64,000 bases of DNA from Syntrophomonas sp. DTU018 (GCA_001513155.1 LFSR01000004.1:7095-71094); one strand, 5' to 3'; numbered from the stretch's first letter, positions 25,486 to 34,968 are shown. Notes: generated by a model from the letters alone, not told the origin. Translations and numbers: made by a program.

Positions 25486-26702
25486 TGAACCCTTATTTGA
25501 CGGTCAGTGAATTAAACCAGTATATTGCCGACCTGCTGGATGGGGATATCTTTCTGCGGGATTTCTGGCTGAAAGGTGAGATATCCGGTTTTAAACTGTA
25601 CCAGCAATCCGGGCATCTGTACTTTACCCTCAAAGATGCCGATTCATCTATAAGTGCGGTTATGTTTCGCAGCCGGGCGCGCCGCCTTGAGTTTAAGCCG
25701 GAGAACGGTATGGAAGTGCTGGTGCGGGGATCGGTTTCCGTTTTTGCTCCCCAGGGGCGTTACCAGCTGTATGTGGAAGAAATGGAGCCCTATGGCGTAG
25801 GGGGAGTCTATCTTTTCCTGGAACAGCTCAAGGAAAAGCTGCAGCAGAAAGGCTATTTTGATGTGGAGAAGAAAAAACCGCTGCCTGCTTATGCCCGGCG
25901 CATAGGGGTGGTTACCTCTCAGGACGGAGCAGCCCTGCGGGATATACTGCGGGTGCTGAGGCAGCGCCACCGGGGAGTAGATGTGGTCCTGGTGCACAGT
26001 GCTGTACAGGGCGCAGAGGCACCTGAGCAAATTGCCCGGGGAATCAAGCTGCTTAACCTCTATGGCCAGGTGGATTTGATCATTGTGGGAAGGGGAGGAG
26101 GCTCTTTTGAGGATCTCATGCCCTTCAACAGCGAAGAAGTAGTGCGGGCTATTTATGAATCGGAACTGCCGGTCATCTCGGCGGTAGGCCATGAGGTGGA
26201 CTGGACTTTGGCTGACCTGGCCGCGGATGTCCGGGCAGCCACTCCTACCCAAGCGGCTCAACTGGCGGTTGCCGACCTGGAACACTTGAGCCAGGAATGC
26301 AACCAGCTGCAGCAACGCTTGATCCGCATTATGCAGAGAAGACTGCAGCAGGAAAGCGAAATACTGGATAGGCTGATGATGAACCGGGCCTGGCAGAAGC
26401 CCCGGCAAATGGTGCAGCAATACCAGCAATACTGCCAGGAATTGAGAGTGCAGATGCAAAAAGCCATGGAGAACAGGGTTAACCAATCCCGCCAGCGCCT
26501 GGCGATGGCGGTCAGCGGCCTGGAACGGCTCAGCCCCTTAAAAGTTATGCAGCGGGGCTATGCCGTAGTACATAACCAGGCAGGAATTATTAAGTCAGTG
26601 GAAAATGTACAACCAGGAGATTGTTTGTCCATTACTCTCCTGGATGGGGAGCTGTGTACCCAGGTAAAGCAAAAGGAGAAAGTCATAAGATGGAACCTGT
26701 GA
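25485..26702 (+). CDS. xseA: exodeoxyribonuclease VII large subunit
   Basis: The product is 405 aa. An N-terminal OB domain (LTVSELNQYIADLLDGD and FWLKGEISGFKLYQQSGHLYFTLKD) is followed by the catalytic domain with RIGVVTSQDGAALRDIL and VGRGGGSFEDLMPFNSE. A coiled-coil region from about 275 to 355 carries the XseB-binding helices, and GYAVV lies near the end. It degrades single-stranded DNA with XseB. It overlaps xseB by 13 nt. Confidence 0.95.
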   Translation: MNPYLTVSELNQYIADLLDGDIFLRDFWLKGEISGFKLYQQSGHLYFTLKDADSSISAVMFRSRARRLEFKPENGMEVLVRGSVSVFAPQGRYQLYVEEMEPYGVGGVYLFLEQLKEKLQQKGYFDVEKKKPLPAYARRIGVVTSQDGAALRDILRVLRQRHRGVDVVLVHSAVQGAEAPEQIARGIKLLNLYGQVDLIIVGRGGGSFEDLMPFNSEEVVRAIYESELPVISAVGHEVDWTLADLAADVRAATPTQAAQLAVADLEHLSQECNQLQQRLIRIMQRRLQQESEILDRLMMNRAWQKPRQMVQQYQQYCQELRVQMQKAMENRVNQSRQRLAMAVSGLERLSPLKVMQRGYAVVHNQAGIIKSVENVQPGDCLSITLLDGELCTQVKQKEKVIRWNL

Positions 26703-26923
26703 AATTCGAACAAGCCTTAAAAAGGTTGGAAGAGCTGGTCAGCCAGCTGGAGGACGGCGAATTGGAGCTGGAAGAAGCCCTGCGCCTATTTGAAGAAGGG
26801 GTAAGGCTGTCCCGGTACTGCCAGCAGGAACTCAAAGCAGCTGACGGCAAGGTGCAGAAGCTGGTGCAGACCCTGGAAGGAGATTTGGAGTTGGTGGATT
26901 GTGAAGAACTGCTGGAAGGCTAG
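26690..26923 (+). CDS. xseB: exodeoxyribonuclease VII small subunit
   Basis: The product is 77 aa. ATG 26690, with AAAGGAG upstream inside xseA, gives the standard start KFEQALKRLEELVSQLEDGE, with LELEEALRLFEEGVRL. An open frame from 26621 only reads the xseA tail and is rejected. It forms the helical sheath along XseA. Confidence 0.95.
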   Translation: MEPVKFEQALKRLEELVSQLEDGELELEEALRLFEEGVRLSRYCQQELKAADGKVQKLVQTLEGDLELVDCEELLEG

Positions 26924-26933
26924 GTGATGAACT

Positions 26934-27833
26934 GTGGATATGAATGGGTTTAAACAGGAGCTGCAGCAGCGCAAAGAACTTATAGATCAGCATTTGCTGA
27001 AATACCTGGCACCAGAGGATACACATCCTGCAGTTATTCACCATGCCATGCACTATGCAGTTTTCAACGGCGGAAAGAGACTGCGGCCCATGCTGGTCCT
27101 GGAAGGAGCAGCTCTGGCCGGCAAAAAAACGGAGATAGCCATGCCCACCGCCTGCGGTATGGAACTGATTCATTGCTATTCCCTGGTTCATGACGATCTG
27201 CCTGCTATGGATGACGATGACTTCCGCCGGGGTAAGCCCACCTGCCATAAGGTTTTTGGGGAAGCCAACGCCATACTGACCGGAGATGCTTTGCTTACCG
27301 CGGCTTTTGAATTAATTGCTTCCAATGCTAAAGCACCGGGAGTACGTCCGGAGCAGGTGATCAGAGTTATCGGAGAGATAGCTGCTGCTGCCGGAAGCCG
27401 GGGCATGATCGGAGGGCAGGTTATGGATCTGGATGCGGAAAACAAGACTATTGACCTGTCAACTCTGCAGACCCTGCACAGTCTGAAGACTGGAGCTTTG
27501 TTCACCGCAGCCCTGCGAGCCGGTGCCATATTGGGGGATATGAATGAAGAAAAACTAGAGGCACTGACTTCCTATGCCAGGCATTTTGGCCTGGCTTTTC
27601 AAATAACCGATGATCTGCTGGATATTAAAGGCGATCAGGAGGTACTGGGCAAACCAGTCGGCAGTGACGCCAGGAATAACAAGAACACCTATCCCGGTCT
27701 GCTGGGATTGGAACAGGCTGAACTCATGGCCCGCCAAAGTATTGAACAATGTATAGCCAGCCTGGAGAGGTTTGGCCCGGAAGCGGATTTCCTGCGCCGG
27801 CTGGCTTGCTTTACTTTGGAAAGGGAAAGCTAA
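26934..27833 (+). CDS. ispA: farnesyl diphosphate synthase (polyprenyl synthetase)
   Basis: The product is 299 aa. GTG 26934 has AGGTGA 6 nt upstream; ATG 26940 is possible. The first Asp-rich motif is DDLPAMDDDD followed by FRRGKPT, the second is DDLLD, and GGKRLRPML and KTGALF are also present. The two extra residues in the first motif mark bacterial short-chain synthases. It condenses DMAPP/IPP to farnesyl-PP. It lies directly upstream of the OLE RNA, and dxs follows oapA, so this is the canonical ispA-ole-oapA-dxs arrangement. Confidence 0.94.
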   Translation: MDMNGFKQELQQRKELIDQHLLKYLAPEDTHPAVIHHAMHYAVFNGGKRLRPMLVLEGAALAGKKTEIAMPTACGMELIHCYSLVHDDLPAMDDDDFRRGKPTCHKVFGEANAILTGDALLTAAFELIASNAKAPGVRPEQVIRVIGEIAAAAGSRGMIGGQVMDLDAENKTIDLSTLQTLHSLKTGALFTAALRAGAILGDMNEEKLEALTSYARHFGLAFQITDDLLDIKGDQEVLGKPVGSDARNNKNTYPGLLGLEQAELMARQSIEQCIASLERFGPEADFLRRLACFTLERES

Positions 27834-27940
27834 ATGATGCATACCCGATTAAGCTTGAGCCAAACCCCGGCTATAAGCAGCCAAGAGCCAAGCGGGGAAT
27901 AAGCGGTTCAGCGGGTTACTGGCAACCTGTGTTGGTGGTA

Positions 27941-27949
27941 TGCTATAAT
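27941..27949 (+). promoter_or_regulatory. extended -10 promoter of the OLE RNA
   Basis: TGCTATAAT: TG, one base, then a perfect TATAAT at 27944-27949. No good -35 exists 16-18 nt upstream, as is usual for extended -10 promoters. The predicted start point is near 27956. ispA ends 110 nt upstream, so some read-through is also possible. Confidence 0.65.
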
Positions 27950-27955
27950 ACATGT

Positions 27956-28590
27956 CGAAAACGGATCTGGCAAAAGGTTGCAGTATTCTAGTCAACCCTA
28001 TCGATTTCGAAGACGGGCCTAAAAATCCGTTAAGGGCACATCGATGAAGCTCCTGGTATCGGCTTTTGACGCCCAGTCAGGGGTCGTTGCTGGGAGATAA
28101 GGGTGATGGGGCGGCCCGCAATGGCATGCGGAAGCTGACCCCGCTCCCGTGGAGGCTTAAAACCGAATGGTTTTAAGAAAACCTGCATTTGGTAGATGCT
28201 GGGTGCAGTGTAGCCTGCCTTGAGTGGTTGCGGCGAATGGACCGCAAAGGGCGGCCAGTATCTCGGCCAAGATACTGATCGTCTGGTTCTGAAACCGGTG
28301 ACTGCAAAAGAGGCTAGAATCGATGTGGGTTGTCGAGGAAAACTCCTAGACTGCGTACGCATAGTACAGTTGGTTGAGGATTAAAGTGCGCACTAAGTGG
28401 CAATCCAGTCTCACTGGCGGCAACGCGGTGAAGCAGGCGTAAAGGGAAACCGCCCCTTTGGCAACAATCGGGTGTCCTGCTGGGAAAACCTACTGGACCT
28501 AAGTCGCAGCGTTTACTCAGCCAATAACCTTTTGCCGGATGAGATTTTCTTGGGGGATAGCAGTATTTGCAGCGCTACAACAGTCCCAAA
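27956..28590 (+). ncRNA. ole: OLE RNA (ornate, large, extremophilic)
   Basis: About 630 nt lie between ispA and the oapA-type gene without a credible protein, but with dense secondary structure, matching OLE RNA in size and location. Clear stems include CTTAAAACC-GAAT-GGTTTTAAG (28156-28177), GCGG/CCGC (28230-28245) and CAGTATCT-CGGCCA-AGATACTG (28256-28277). GC-rich paired segments such as GGGGCGG (28109-28115) also stand out from the flanks. The ncRNA lies in the known ispA-ole-oapA-dxs context and is followed by the OLE-associated membrane protein gene. OLE forms a ribonucleoprotein at the membrane and is linked to cold, alcohol and Mg2+ stress tolerance. I read identity from context, size and structure, not from a covariance search. 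The ends are approximate; the 3' end may overlap the oapA start. Confidence 0.85.
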
Positions 28591-29148
28591 ATGAGAAAGC
28601 ACTTATTAGCCGGTCTTGTGGTCGGCTTCTTCACATTTTTAATTGCCCTTTTACTGAGTTTAGGCTCGGAAGTCCTTATTAAAACAGTAAATAACCGTAT
28701 AATGGCCCTGGGATTATTATTAATAATAATACTGCTGGGCATTTTTTTTGATATTATAGGGACAGCGGTTACTGCCGCCCAAATTGCTCCCTTTAATGCC
28801 AAAGCCGCCAAAAAAGTATCCGGCGCTCCTCAGGCAGTCAGACTGACTCAGAATGCAGGCCAAGTGGCCAACTTCTGCAATGATGTAGTGGGTGATATTT
28901 CCGGGACCTTAAGCGGAGCAGTAGGGGCGGGTATTGTAGCTAGCCTGGCCAGCACTTTTCCCGCTTTGGATTTAGTTCTGGCCGGAGCAGTCATGACCAG
29001 TTTAATTGCTGCTCTGACCGTAGGAGGAAAAGCCATCGGCAAAAACCTGGCCGTTGAACATGCCAATCAAATAATATTCCAAGTAGCTAAAGTTATGGCT
29101 TATATTGAAGCCTTGACCGGACGCCAGCTGTTTGCCAGCAAAAGGTGA
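28591..29148 (+). CDS. oapA: OLE-associated membrane protein OapA
   Basis: The product is 185 aa from ATG 28591. Four hydrophobic segments are visible (about 5-25, 35-60, 108-130 and 136-155), with the conserved stretch DIIGTAVTAAQIAPFNAKAA and a small basic tail. This matches the 21-kDa OLE-associated protein always found next to OLE RNA; in Bacillus halodurans it binds OLE as a dimer and localises it to the membrane. No ribosome site precedes the ATG. TTG 28567, with GGGGGAT 8 nt upstream, would add eight residues (MQRYNSPK) and may be the true start, which would place the start codon inside the end of the RNA. Confidence 0.88.
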   Translation: MRKHLLAGLVVGFFTFLIALLLSLGSEVLIKTVNNRIMALGLLLIIILLGIFFDIIGTAVTAAQIAPFNAKAAKKVSGAPQAVRLTQNAGQVANFCNDVVGDISGTLSGAVGAGIVASLASTFPALDLVLAGAVMTSLIAALTVGGKAIGKNLAVEHANQIIFQVAKVMAYIEALTGRQLFASKR

Positions 29149-29154
29149 GTGATT

Positions 29155-31065
29155 ATGACTTTACTAGATAGCATCAATTCTCCCCAAGACCTGAAAAAAT
29201 TAGATGTGTCTGCCATGTATAATCTGGCGGAAGAAATACGGGAATTGTTAATAAACAGCGTTTCCCGGTGCGGGGGCCATTTAGCTGCCAATTTGGGAGT
29301 GGTGGAACTGACCCTGGCACTGCACTATGTGTTTGACAGCCCCCGGGACAAATTGATTTGGGACGTGGGGCATCAGAGCTATGTACATAAAATCCTTACC
29401 GGCCGCCGGGAGCAGATGAAGACCCTGCGCCAGTTTGGAGGGCTGAGCGGATTTCCCAAGATTGAGGAATCCCCCCACGATACTTTTAATACCGGTCATA
29501 GCAGTACTTCCATTTCCGCGGCTTTGGGACTGGCTATTGCCCGGGATTTAAATAAAGAAGACTACTCGGTTATAGCCATAATCGGCGATGGAGCCCTGAC
29601 CGGAGGTATGGCTTTCGAAGCCCTGAATCATGCCGGAAATGAAGACCGGGATTTGATTGTAGTACTTAACGATAATGAAATGTCCATTTCTCACAATGTG
29701 GGGGCCTTGTCTGCCTATCTTAACCGGCTGCGTACCGACCCCTCCTATTCCCGCACTAAGGAAGATATTGAAGCTATTCTGAAACGGATCCCGGGAATTG
29801 GGCCCAATATTGCCCGGGCAGCCGGCCGCTTTAAGGATCTGGTCAAATACATGATGGTTCCGGGCGCCTTTTTTGAGGAACTGGGGTTTACTTATATTGG
29901 TCCGGTTAATGGGCATAATCTGGAAGAGTTAATCCTGGTTTTCCGGAATGCCCGCCGCATGAAAGGGCCTATTTTAATCCATGCCATTACCGAAAAAGGG
30001 CGGGGGTATGAGCCTGCCAGCCGTAATCCGGACCTGTTCCACGGAGTAGGACCTTTCAACATAGAAACCGGCCTCCCGGTAAAAAAAGCAGTACGCACTT
30101 ATACCGAAGTGTTTGGCGAATTTATGGTGGAAAGAGGCCAACAGGATGCCAGGGTGGTGGCTATTACTGCCGCCATGACTTCCGGCACTGGATTAACTGA
30201 GTTTGCCCGGCAGTATCCGGAGCGCTTTTTTGACGTCGGAATCTGTGAACAACATGCGGTTACTCTGGCCGCAGGTATGGCCCGGGCGGGCCTGAGGCCG
30301 GTTGTGGCTATTTATTCTACCTTCCTGCAGAGAGCCTATGATCAGATTGTACATGATGTGGCCCTGCAAAACCTGCCCGTGATTTTTGCCGTGGACCGGG
30401 CTGGTTTGGTAGGGGAAGACGGACCAACTCATCACGGGGTATTTGATCTTTCCTATTTACGCAGTATTCCCAATATGACGGTGATGGCTCCTGCAGACGA
30501 AAATGAACTGGTGCAGATGCTGCATACCGCTTTTACCCTGGAGGGACCGGTGGCTATCCGCTACCCCCGCGGGGTCGGATTGGGAATCCCCCTCACTAGT
30601 CCCTACCAGGTGCTGCCGGCAGGCCGGGGAGTAATGCTGCAGGAGGGCCAAGACCTGGCTGTGATCGGCATAGGCCGCGGCACCGCTTTGGGGCGGGAAC
30701 TAGTTGAGCGTTTAGCCCAGCTGGGCATAAATGCTTCCCTGGCCGATGCCCGCTATGTCAAACCCCTGGACCGGCAATTGATCTGCCATTTGGCCTGTAC
30801 TCACAAGTATCTGGTAACCATCGAGGATAACGTTGTCAGTGGGGGCTTTGGCAGTGCGGTACTGGAAGCCTTGCAGGAAGAGCGGTTGCAGGCTGATTTG
30901 CTGAGGGTAGGAATTCCCGATGAGTTTGTCGAACATGGCAGAGTAGACGTTTTGTTTGAATATTTAGATATGAGCCCGGAGGCAATTATGGAATTGATTT
31001 TCAATCGCTGGCCGGAATTGGTTCAGCCCCAGGGCTGGGAGTTGCTGAAGTTTGGCAAAAATTAG
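29155..31065 (+). CDS. dxs: 1-deoxy-D-xylulose-5-phosphate synthase
   Basis: The product is 636 aa. ATG 29155 has AAAGGTGA at the oapA stop. TPP-binding GDGALTGGMAFEALNHAG is followed by NDNEMSIS. HVGHQSYVHKILTGR-type sequence (here WDVGHQSYVHK) and the C-terminal FAVDRAGLVGEDGPTHHGVFD are diagnostic. It makes DXP from pyruvate and glyceraldehyde-3-P, the first step of the MEP isoprenoid pathway that feeds IspA. Overlaps tlyA by 14 nt. Confidence 0.96.
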   Translation: MTLLDSINSPQDLKKLDVSAMYNLAEEIRELLINSVSRCGGHLAANLGVVELTLALHYVFDSPRDKLIWDVGHQSYVHKILTGRREQMKTLRQFGGLSGFPKIEESPHDTFNTGHSSTSISAALGLAIARDLNKEDYSVIAIIGDGALTGGMAFEALNHAGNEDRDLIVVLNDNEMSISHNVGALSAYLNRLRTDPSYSRTKEDIEAILKRIPGIGPNIARAAGRFKDLVKYMMVPGAFFEELGFTYIGPVNGHNLEELILVFRNARRMKGPILIHAITEKGRGYEPASRNPDLFHGVGPFNIETGLPVKKAVRTYTEVFGEFMVERGQQDARVVAITAAMTSGTGLTEFARQYPERFFDVGICEQHAVTLAAGMARAGLRPVVAIYSTFLQRAYDQIVHDVALQNLPVIFAVDRAGLVGEDGPTHHGVFDLSYLRSIPNMTVMAPADENELVQMLHTAFTLEGPVAIRYPRGVGLGIPLTSPYQVLPAGRGVMLQEGQDLAVIGIGRGTALGRELVERLAQLGINASLADARYVKPLDRQLICHLACTHKYLVTIEDNVVSGGFGSAVLEALQEERLQADLLRVGIPDEFVEHGRVDVLFEYLDMSPEAIMELIFNRWPELVQPQGWELLKFGKN

Positions 31066-31867
31066 GTTAGATACCCTGGTCTACAAGAGAGGTCTGGCAC
31101 CTAGCCGGGAAAAAGCCCGGGCTTTGGTTTTGGCCGGGCAGGTTAGGGTGAATGATCATATTATAGATAAACCAGGTACTGCTGTTGATGAAAATGTTAT
31201 CATCCAGTTAACCGCTCCGGGATGCCCCTATGTCAGCCGGGGGGGCTTGAAGCTGGAAAAGGCTTTAGATGTATTCGGGGTACAGGTACAGGATATGGTG
31301 GTTATGGATGTGGGGGCTTCCACGGGAGGATATACCGATTGTGTCCTGCAGCGGGGCGCCCGGAGGGTATATGCGGTGGACGTGGGCTATGGCCAATTGG
31401 ACTGGAAATTGCGCAACGATCCCCGGGTAATTAACCTGGAACGCACCAACATCCGCTATTTACCTCCAGGCTCGATCCCCGAACTGGTTGACCTGGTAAC
31501 TGTAGATGTATCATTTATATCAACCAGTTTTGTTTTTCCCGTTATAAAGGAATTACTAAAATACGAGGGAGCGGTAATTTGCCTGATCAAACCTCAGTTT
31601 GAAGCCGGACGGGAGAAAGTAGGCCGCAAAGGTGTGGTTCGGGACGAGAACGTACACCGGGAGGTACTTTTTAACAGTATAGATAATGCTGCCGGTCAGG
31701 GGCTTAACTGCCGGGGCGTAACCTACTCTCCTATTAAAGGTCCGGAAGGGAACATAGAATTCTTTATTTATCTGCGTCAGGACCAACCACCACTGCCCAA
31801 CATAGAACAGCTGGTAGAAAATGTTGTAGAGGAAGCCCATCAGCAATTGGGAGGAAAACACAACTGA
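31052..31867 (+). CDS. TlyA family rRNA 2'-O-methyltransferase
   Basis: The product is 271 aa from TTG 31052. An N-terminal S4 RNA-binding domain (LDTLVYKRGLAPSREKARAL, RVNDHIIDKPG) is followed by an FtsJ-like methyltransferase domain with VVMDVGASTGGYTDCVLQ as the SAM motif and VDVSFISTS. This is the TlyA/YqxC type that methylates rRNA in characterised cases. It usually lies between dxs and nadK in Firmicutes. Its stop abuts the nadK start (TGATG). Confidence 0.92.
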   Translation: MAKIRLDTLVYKRGLAPSREKARALVLAGQVRVNDHIIDKPGTAVDENVIIQLTAPGCPYVSRGGLKLEKALDVFGVQVQDMVVMDVGASTGGYTDCVLQRGARRVYAVDVGYGQLDWKLRNDPRVINLERTNIRYLPPGSIPELVDLVTVDVSFISTSFVFPVIKELLKYEGAVICLIKPQFEAGREKVGRKGVVRDENVHREVLFNSIDNAAGQGLNCRGVTYSPIKGPEGNIEFFIYLRQDQPPLPNIEQLVENVVEEAHQQLGGKHN

Positions 31868-32688
31868 TGAGAGTTTTACTGGTTAGCAACTACATCAAAG
31901 AGGCGACTGAAACAGCTGCACGCAGCACCATAGAACTGTTGATGCGCTATGGTGTTCAGGTAGTGGAGGTTGATAATGGCCGGGAAGCAGTGCCCGATCA
32001 GGCGGATTTTGATCTGCTGATTGTTTTTGGCGGGGATGGCACCATCCTGCGGGCTGCTCGCCAATATGCCTTTACCGGTGTTCCGGTTCTGGGAGTAAAC
32101 ATGGGGACGGTGGGATTTTTAAGCAATATAGAGTTTCATGAGCTGGAACAGTACCTGCCGGATCTGCTGAACCAACGCTATCGACTGGACCAGCGCATGA
32201 TGCTGCAGGTAACCATACACCAGGGAGACCGTGTTACCCATCAGGGTTGTTGCCTGAATGAAATAGTGGTTAGATCAATGGATCATCAGCTGAATAACCT
32301 GAGAGTGGAGATTAGTTCTGATCAGGTAGGCAATTACCGGGGAGACGGACTGCTGGTCGCTACCCCAACTGGCTCTACCGCTTACTCCCTGTCCTGTGGA
32401 GGACCCGTGGTGGATCCAGAGATGGAGGCTATGATACTTACCCCGATTGCTTCTCAGATTATAAGCCGCCGGCCTATGGTAGTCAGTGCCGGTAAAGTGA
32501 TAAATGTGTATTCGGCGGATGGACGCCCCAGTCTGATCAGGCTGGACGGACAGTCCCAGGTAGTATTGGAACCTGAAGAGATAGTATCCATACGCAAAGC
32601 TGACCATAAGCTTAATCTGATAAATTTAAAGCCCACTTCCTTCTTTCATCAGATTGATACCCGCTTGCGCAGGAGTGAGGGCCTGTAA
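31867..32688 (+). CDS. nadK: NAD kinase
   Basis: The product is 273 aa. The GGDGT motif occurs as VFGGDGTILRAAR (about 56-68), followed by GVNMGTVGFLSN, LNEIVV, GDGLLVATPTGSTAYSLS and a C-terminal RLDGQ. It phosphorylates NAD to NADP using ATP or polyphosphate. Starts at ATG 31867, overlapping the tlyA stop. Confidence 0.95.
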   Translation: MRVLLVSNYIKEATETAARSTIELLMRYGVQVVEVDNGREAVPDQADFDLLIVFGGDGTILRAARQYAFTGVPVLGVNMGTVGFLSNIEFHELEQYLPDLLNQRYRLDQRMMLQVTIHQGDRVTHQGCCLNEIVVRSMDHQLNNLRVEISSDQVGNYRGDGLLVATPTGSTAYSLSCGGPVVDPEMEAMILTPIASQIISRRPMVVSAGKVINVYSADGRPSLIRLDGQSQVVLEPEEIVSIRKADHKLNLINLKPTSFFHQIDTRLRRSEGL

Positions 32689-32823
32689 AGGATAGCCCCA
32701 TCATAATGCGCAACGTAGCTAAACTGGACCAGAAGGAATATGAACCCTGTCGATTGAATTTCATAAATCAGCCAATCATCCTCCCGATTTCTTGGCGGGA
32801 AGTAAACGAGGTGGAGTGACATT

Positions 32824-33270
32824 ATGAAATCCAGACGGCATCGCAGCATTATGGAAATTATTAATAGCCGGCGGATAGCTACCCAGGAAGAGCTATGTGA
32901 AGCATTGCGTGCTAATGGCTTTGATGTGACTCAGGCTACGGTATCCCGGGATATAAAGGAACTCCATCTGGTTAAGATTCCTGATGGAGAAGGATATCGT
33001 TATGCTCTGCCTGATGCTGCTGCTGTCAACCGTGACCAGGAGAGACTCCACCGTATCCTAAAAGATGCAGTGGTACATATGGATTACAGTGAAAATATCA
33101 TTGTCATAAAGACCCTTCCCGGCGGAGCCCAGAGTGTAGCTTCAGTTATAGATGCTTCCGAACTGGAGGGCATAATAGGGACAGTAGCGGGAGATGATAC
33201 CATTTTTATTGTAGTCAAGCCCAAAGAAGCGGTTACTGAAGTGATAAGGCACTTCCAACAGCTGATATAA
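32824..33270 (+). CDS. argR: arginine repressor ArgR/AhrC
   Basis: The product is 148 aa. The winged-helix DNA-binding domain (RHRSIMEIINSRRIATQEEL, TQATVSRDIKELHLVKI) is followed by the arginine-binding oligomerisation domain with GTVAGDDTIFIV. It controls arginine biosynthesis and catabolism. The 135-nt leader holds a weak ARG-box-like ATTGAATTTCATAAATCA near 32753-32770, possibly for autoregulation. AGGTGGAG precedes the ATG. Its place before recN is conserved in Firmicutes. Confidence 0.95.
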   Translation: MKSRRHRSIMEIINSRRIATQEELCEALRANGFDVTQATVSRDIKELHLVKIPDGEGYRYALPDAAAVNRDQERLHRILKDAVVHMDYSENIIVIKTLPGGAQSVASVIDASELEGIIGTVAGDDTIFIVVKPKEAVTEVIRHFQQLI

Positions 33271-33291
33271 CCCGGGAAGTGAGGAAGAGCT

Positions 33292-34968
33292 ATGCTAATG
33301 GAATTGCTCATCAAAAACTTTGTCCTTATAGACGAACTGCGCTTGGAATTCCAGAAGGGACTTAATGTTCTCACCGGTGAAACCGGCGCTGGCAAGTCCA
33401 TATTGATTGATGCCCTGGGACTGGTCACCGGGGGCCGTATTCAGGATGATTATTTACGGGACAGCAGTCAGAAAGCCTTGGTGGAGGCCGTTTTTGATGT
33501 ATCCCAAAGAGGTGATATCCGCCACCTTCTGGAACAAGAGGGACTGTATGAAGAGGAGGAGGACAACCTAATTATCAGCCGGGAAATAGCCCCCAACGGG
33601 CGGAGCACTGCCCGGGTCAACGGACGAACGGTCACGATAAACACCTTGAAGCAATTAGCTCCCTACCTGGTGGACCTTCATGTTCAGGGAGAACAACATC
33701 ATTTCCTGCAGGGAGATGCTTACCTGGAAATGATTGATGCTTTCAATCCCCAGATTCTGCCGCTGCGGGATCAATTGGAGGAGGAGTATCGGGAACTGCA
33801 GAAGTTAACCCGGGAGTTGGAGACCCTCCGGAATAATGAACAGAATAAGCTGCAGCGCCTGGATTTCTTGGAATTTCAGATAAGAGAGATTGAGCAGGCT
33901 CAGCTGCAGCCCGGCGAAGACCAGGAGTTGACCCTTAAAAGACAGCGTATTCGCAATGCTCATCGCTTGAATGAAACCTGCCAGCAGGTACTGGCTTGCC
34001 TGTATCGCAATGAAGAGGGCGGCAGTGCTTATGATCTGCTGTCAGCAGCCCTGGATGCCATTCGCAGCTTGAAGGACGATGATTTCTTTGTTTCCTTGAC
34101 TGAGCCCTTGCAGGACATGCTGGTGACCATTCAGGACATGGCCGCCAGCATATCCTCTTTTCAGAACCAGCTGGACTTTGAGCCAGGTCTGCTGGAGGAT
34201 ATCGAGCAGCGGCTTTATACCATAGAAAAACTTAAATCCAAGTATGGCAGCAGTGTGGATGAGATTTTAGCATACCTGCAGCAAGCCTATGAGGAAAAGG
34301 ACCAGCTGGAATTCAGTTCGGAGCGGCAGCAGGTTCTGATCCAGGAGTGTGCCAAGTGGCAGGAACGCTATCAGGAAACCGCTGCCCGTCTTACTGAACT
34401 GCGCCAGGAGACGGCTAAGATTTTGGAAAATCAGATTTTAAATGAACTAATTCAGCTTAATATGCCCCACATACGCTTGAGCATCCAAATCCAGCAGCGT
34501 TCCACCCCGGGACCCCAGGGGATGGACCAGGCGGAGATCTGGTTTTCCGCCAATCCCGGTGAAGAACTGCGGCCTCTGGCCCGCACCGCTTCCGGGGGAG
34601 AACTGTCCCGGGTAGTGCTGGCTATTAAGACGGCCCTGGCGGATACTTACCAGGTACCAACCCTGATATTTGATGAGATAGATGTGGGAGTAGGAGGAAC
34701 TGCTTTATCCGCCATGGCCCGCAAACTTAGCCAACTGGCGGAAAGTCATCAGGTTATACTGGTCACCCATGCACCCCAGGTGGCAGCTTATGCCCGAACC
34801 CATTACTTGATTCAAAAAGAGGTGCGGGAAGGTCAAACTCTTACCCGGGTTCGCCTCCTGGAAGGTGAGGAAAGGGTGGCAGAACTGGCACGGATGCTCT
34901 CCGGAGAAAGCATCACCGACATCACCCTGCAGCACGCCCGCGAGATGATCGCCCACGCTGCCAACTAA
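33292..34968 (+). CDS. recN: DNA repair protein RecN
   Basis: The product is 558 aa, an SMC-like ATPase. Walker A is GETGAGKSILIDAL (about 24-37), coiled-coil arms run from about 165 to 385, the ABC signature is SGGELSRV (about 440) and Walker B is TLIFDEIDVGVGG. It binds DNA double-strand break ends early in recombinational repair. GAGGAAG precedes ATG 33292. Confidence 0.95.
   Translation: MLMELLIKNFVLIDELRLEFQKGLNVLTGETGAGKSILIDALGLVTGGRIQDDYLRDSSQKALVEAVFDVSQRGDIRHLLEQEGLYEEEEDNLIISREIAPNGRSTARVNGRTVTINTLKQLAPYLVDLHVQGEQHHFLQGDAYLEMIDAFNPQILPLRDQLEEEYRELQKLTRELETLRNNEQNKLQRLDFLEFQIREIEQAQLQPGEDQELTLKRQRIRNAHRLNETCQQVLACLYRNEEGGSAYDLLSAALDAIRSLKDDDFFVSLTEPLQDMLVTIQDMAASISSFQNQLDFEPGLLEDIEQRLYTIEKLKSKYGSSVDEILAYLQQAYEEKDQLEFSSERQQVLIQECAKWQERYQETAARLTELRQETAKILENQILNELIQLNMPHIRLSIQIQQRSTPGPQGMDQAEIWFSANPGEELRPLARTASGGELSRVVLAIKTALADTYQVPTLIFDEIDVGVGGTALSAMARKLSQLAESHQVILVTHAPQVAAYARTHYLIQKEVREGQTLTRVRLLEGEERVAELARMLSGESITDITLQHAREMIAHAAN

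Noticed and set aside
28030-28362. 110-residue open frame on the minus strand inside the OLE region
   Set aside because: It overlaps stable RNA stems, has no clear ribosome site and no recognisable protein features.
30925-30933. TTTGTCGAA in the dxs coding region
   Set aside because: It encodes conserved residues (EFVEH) and is far from a promoter.
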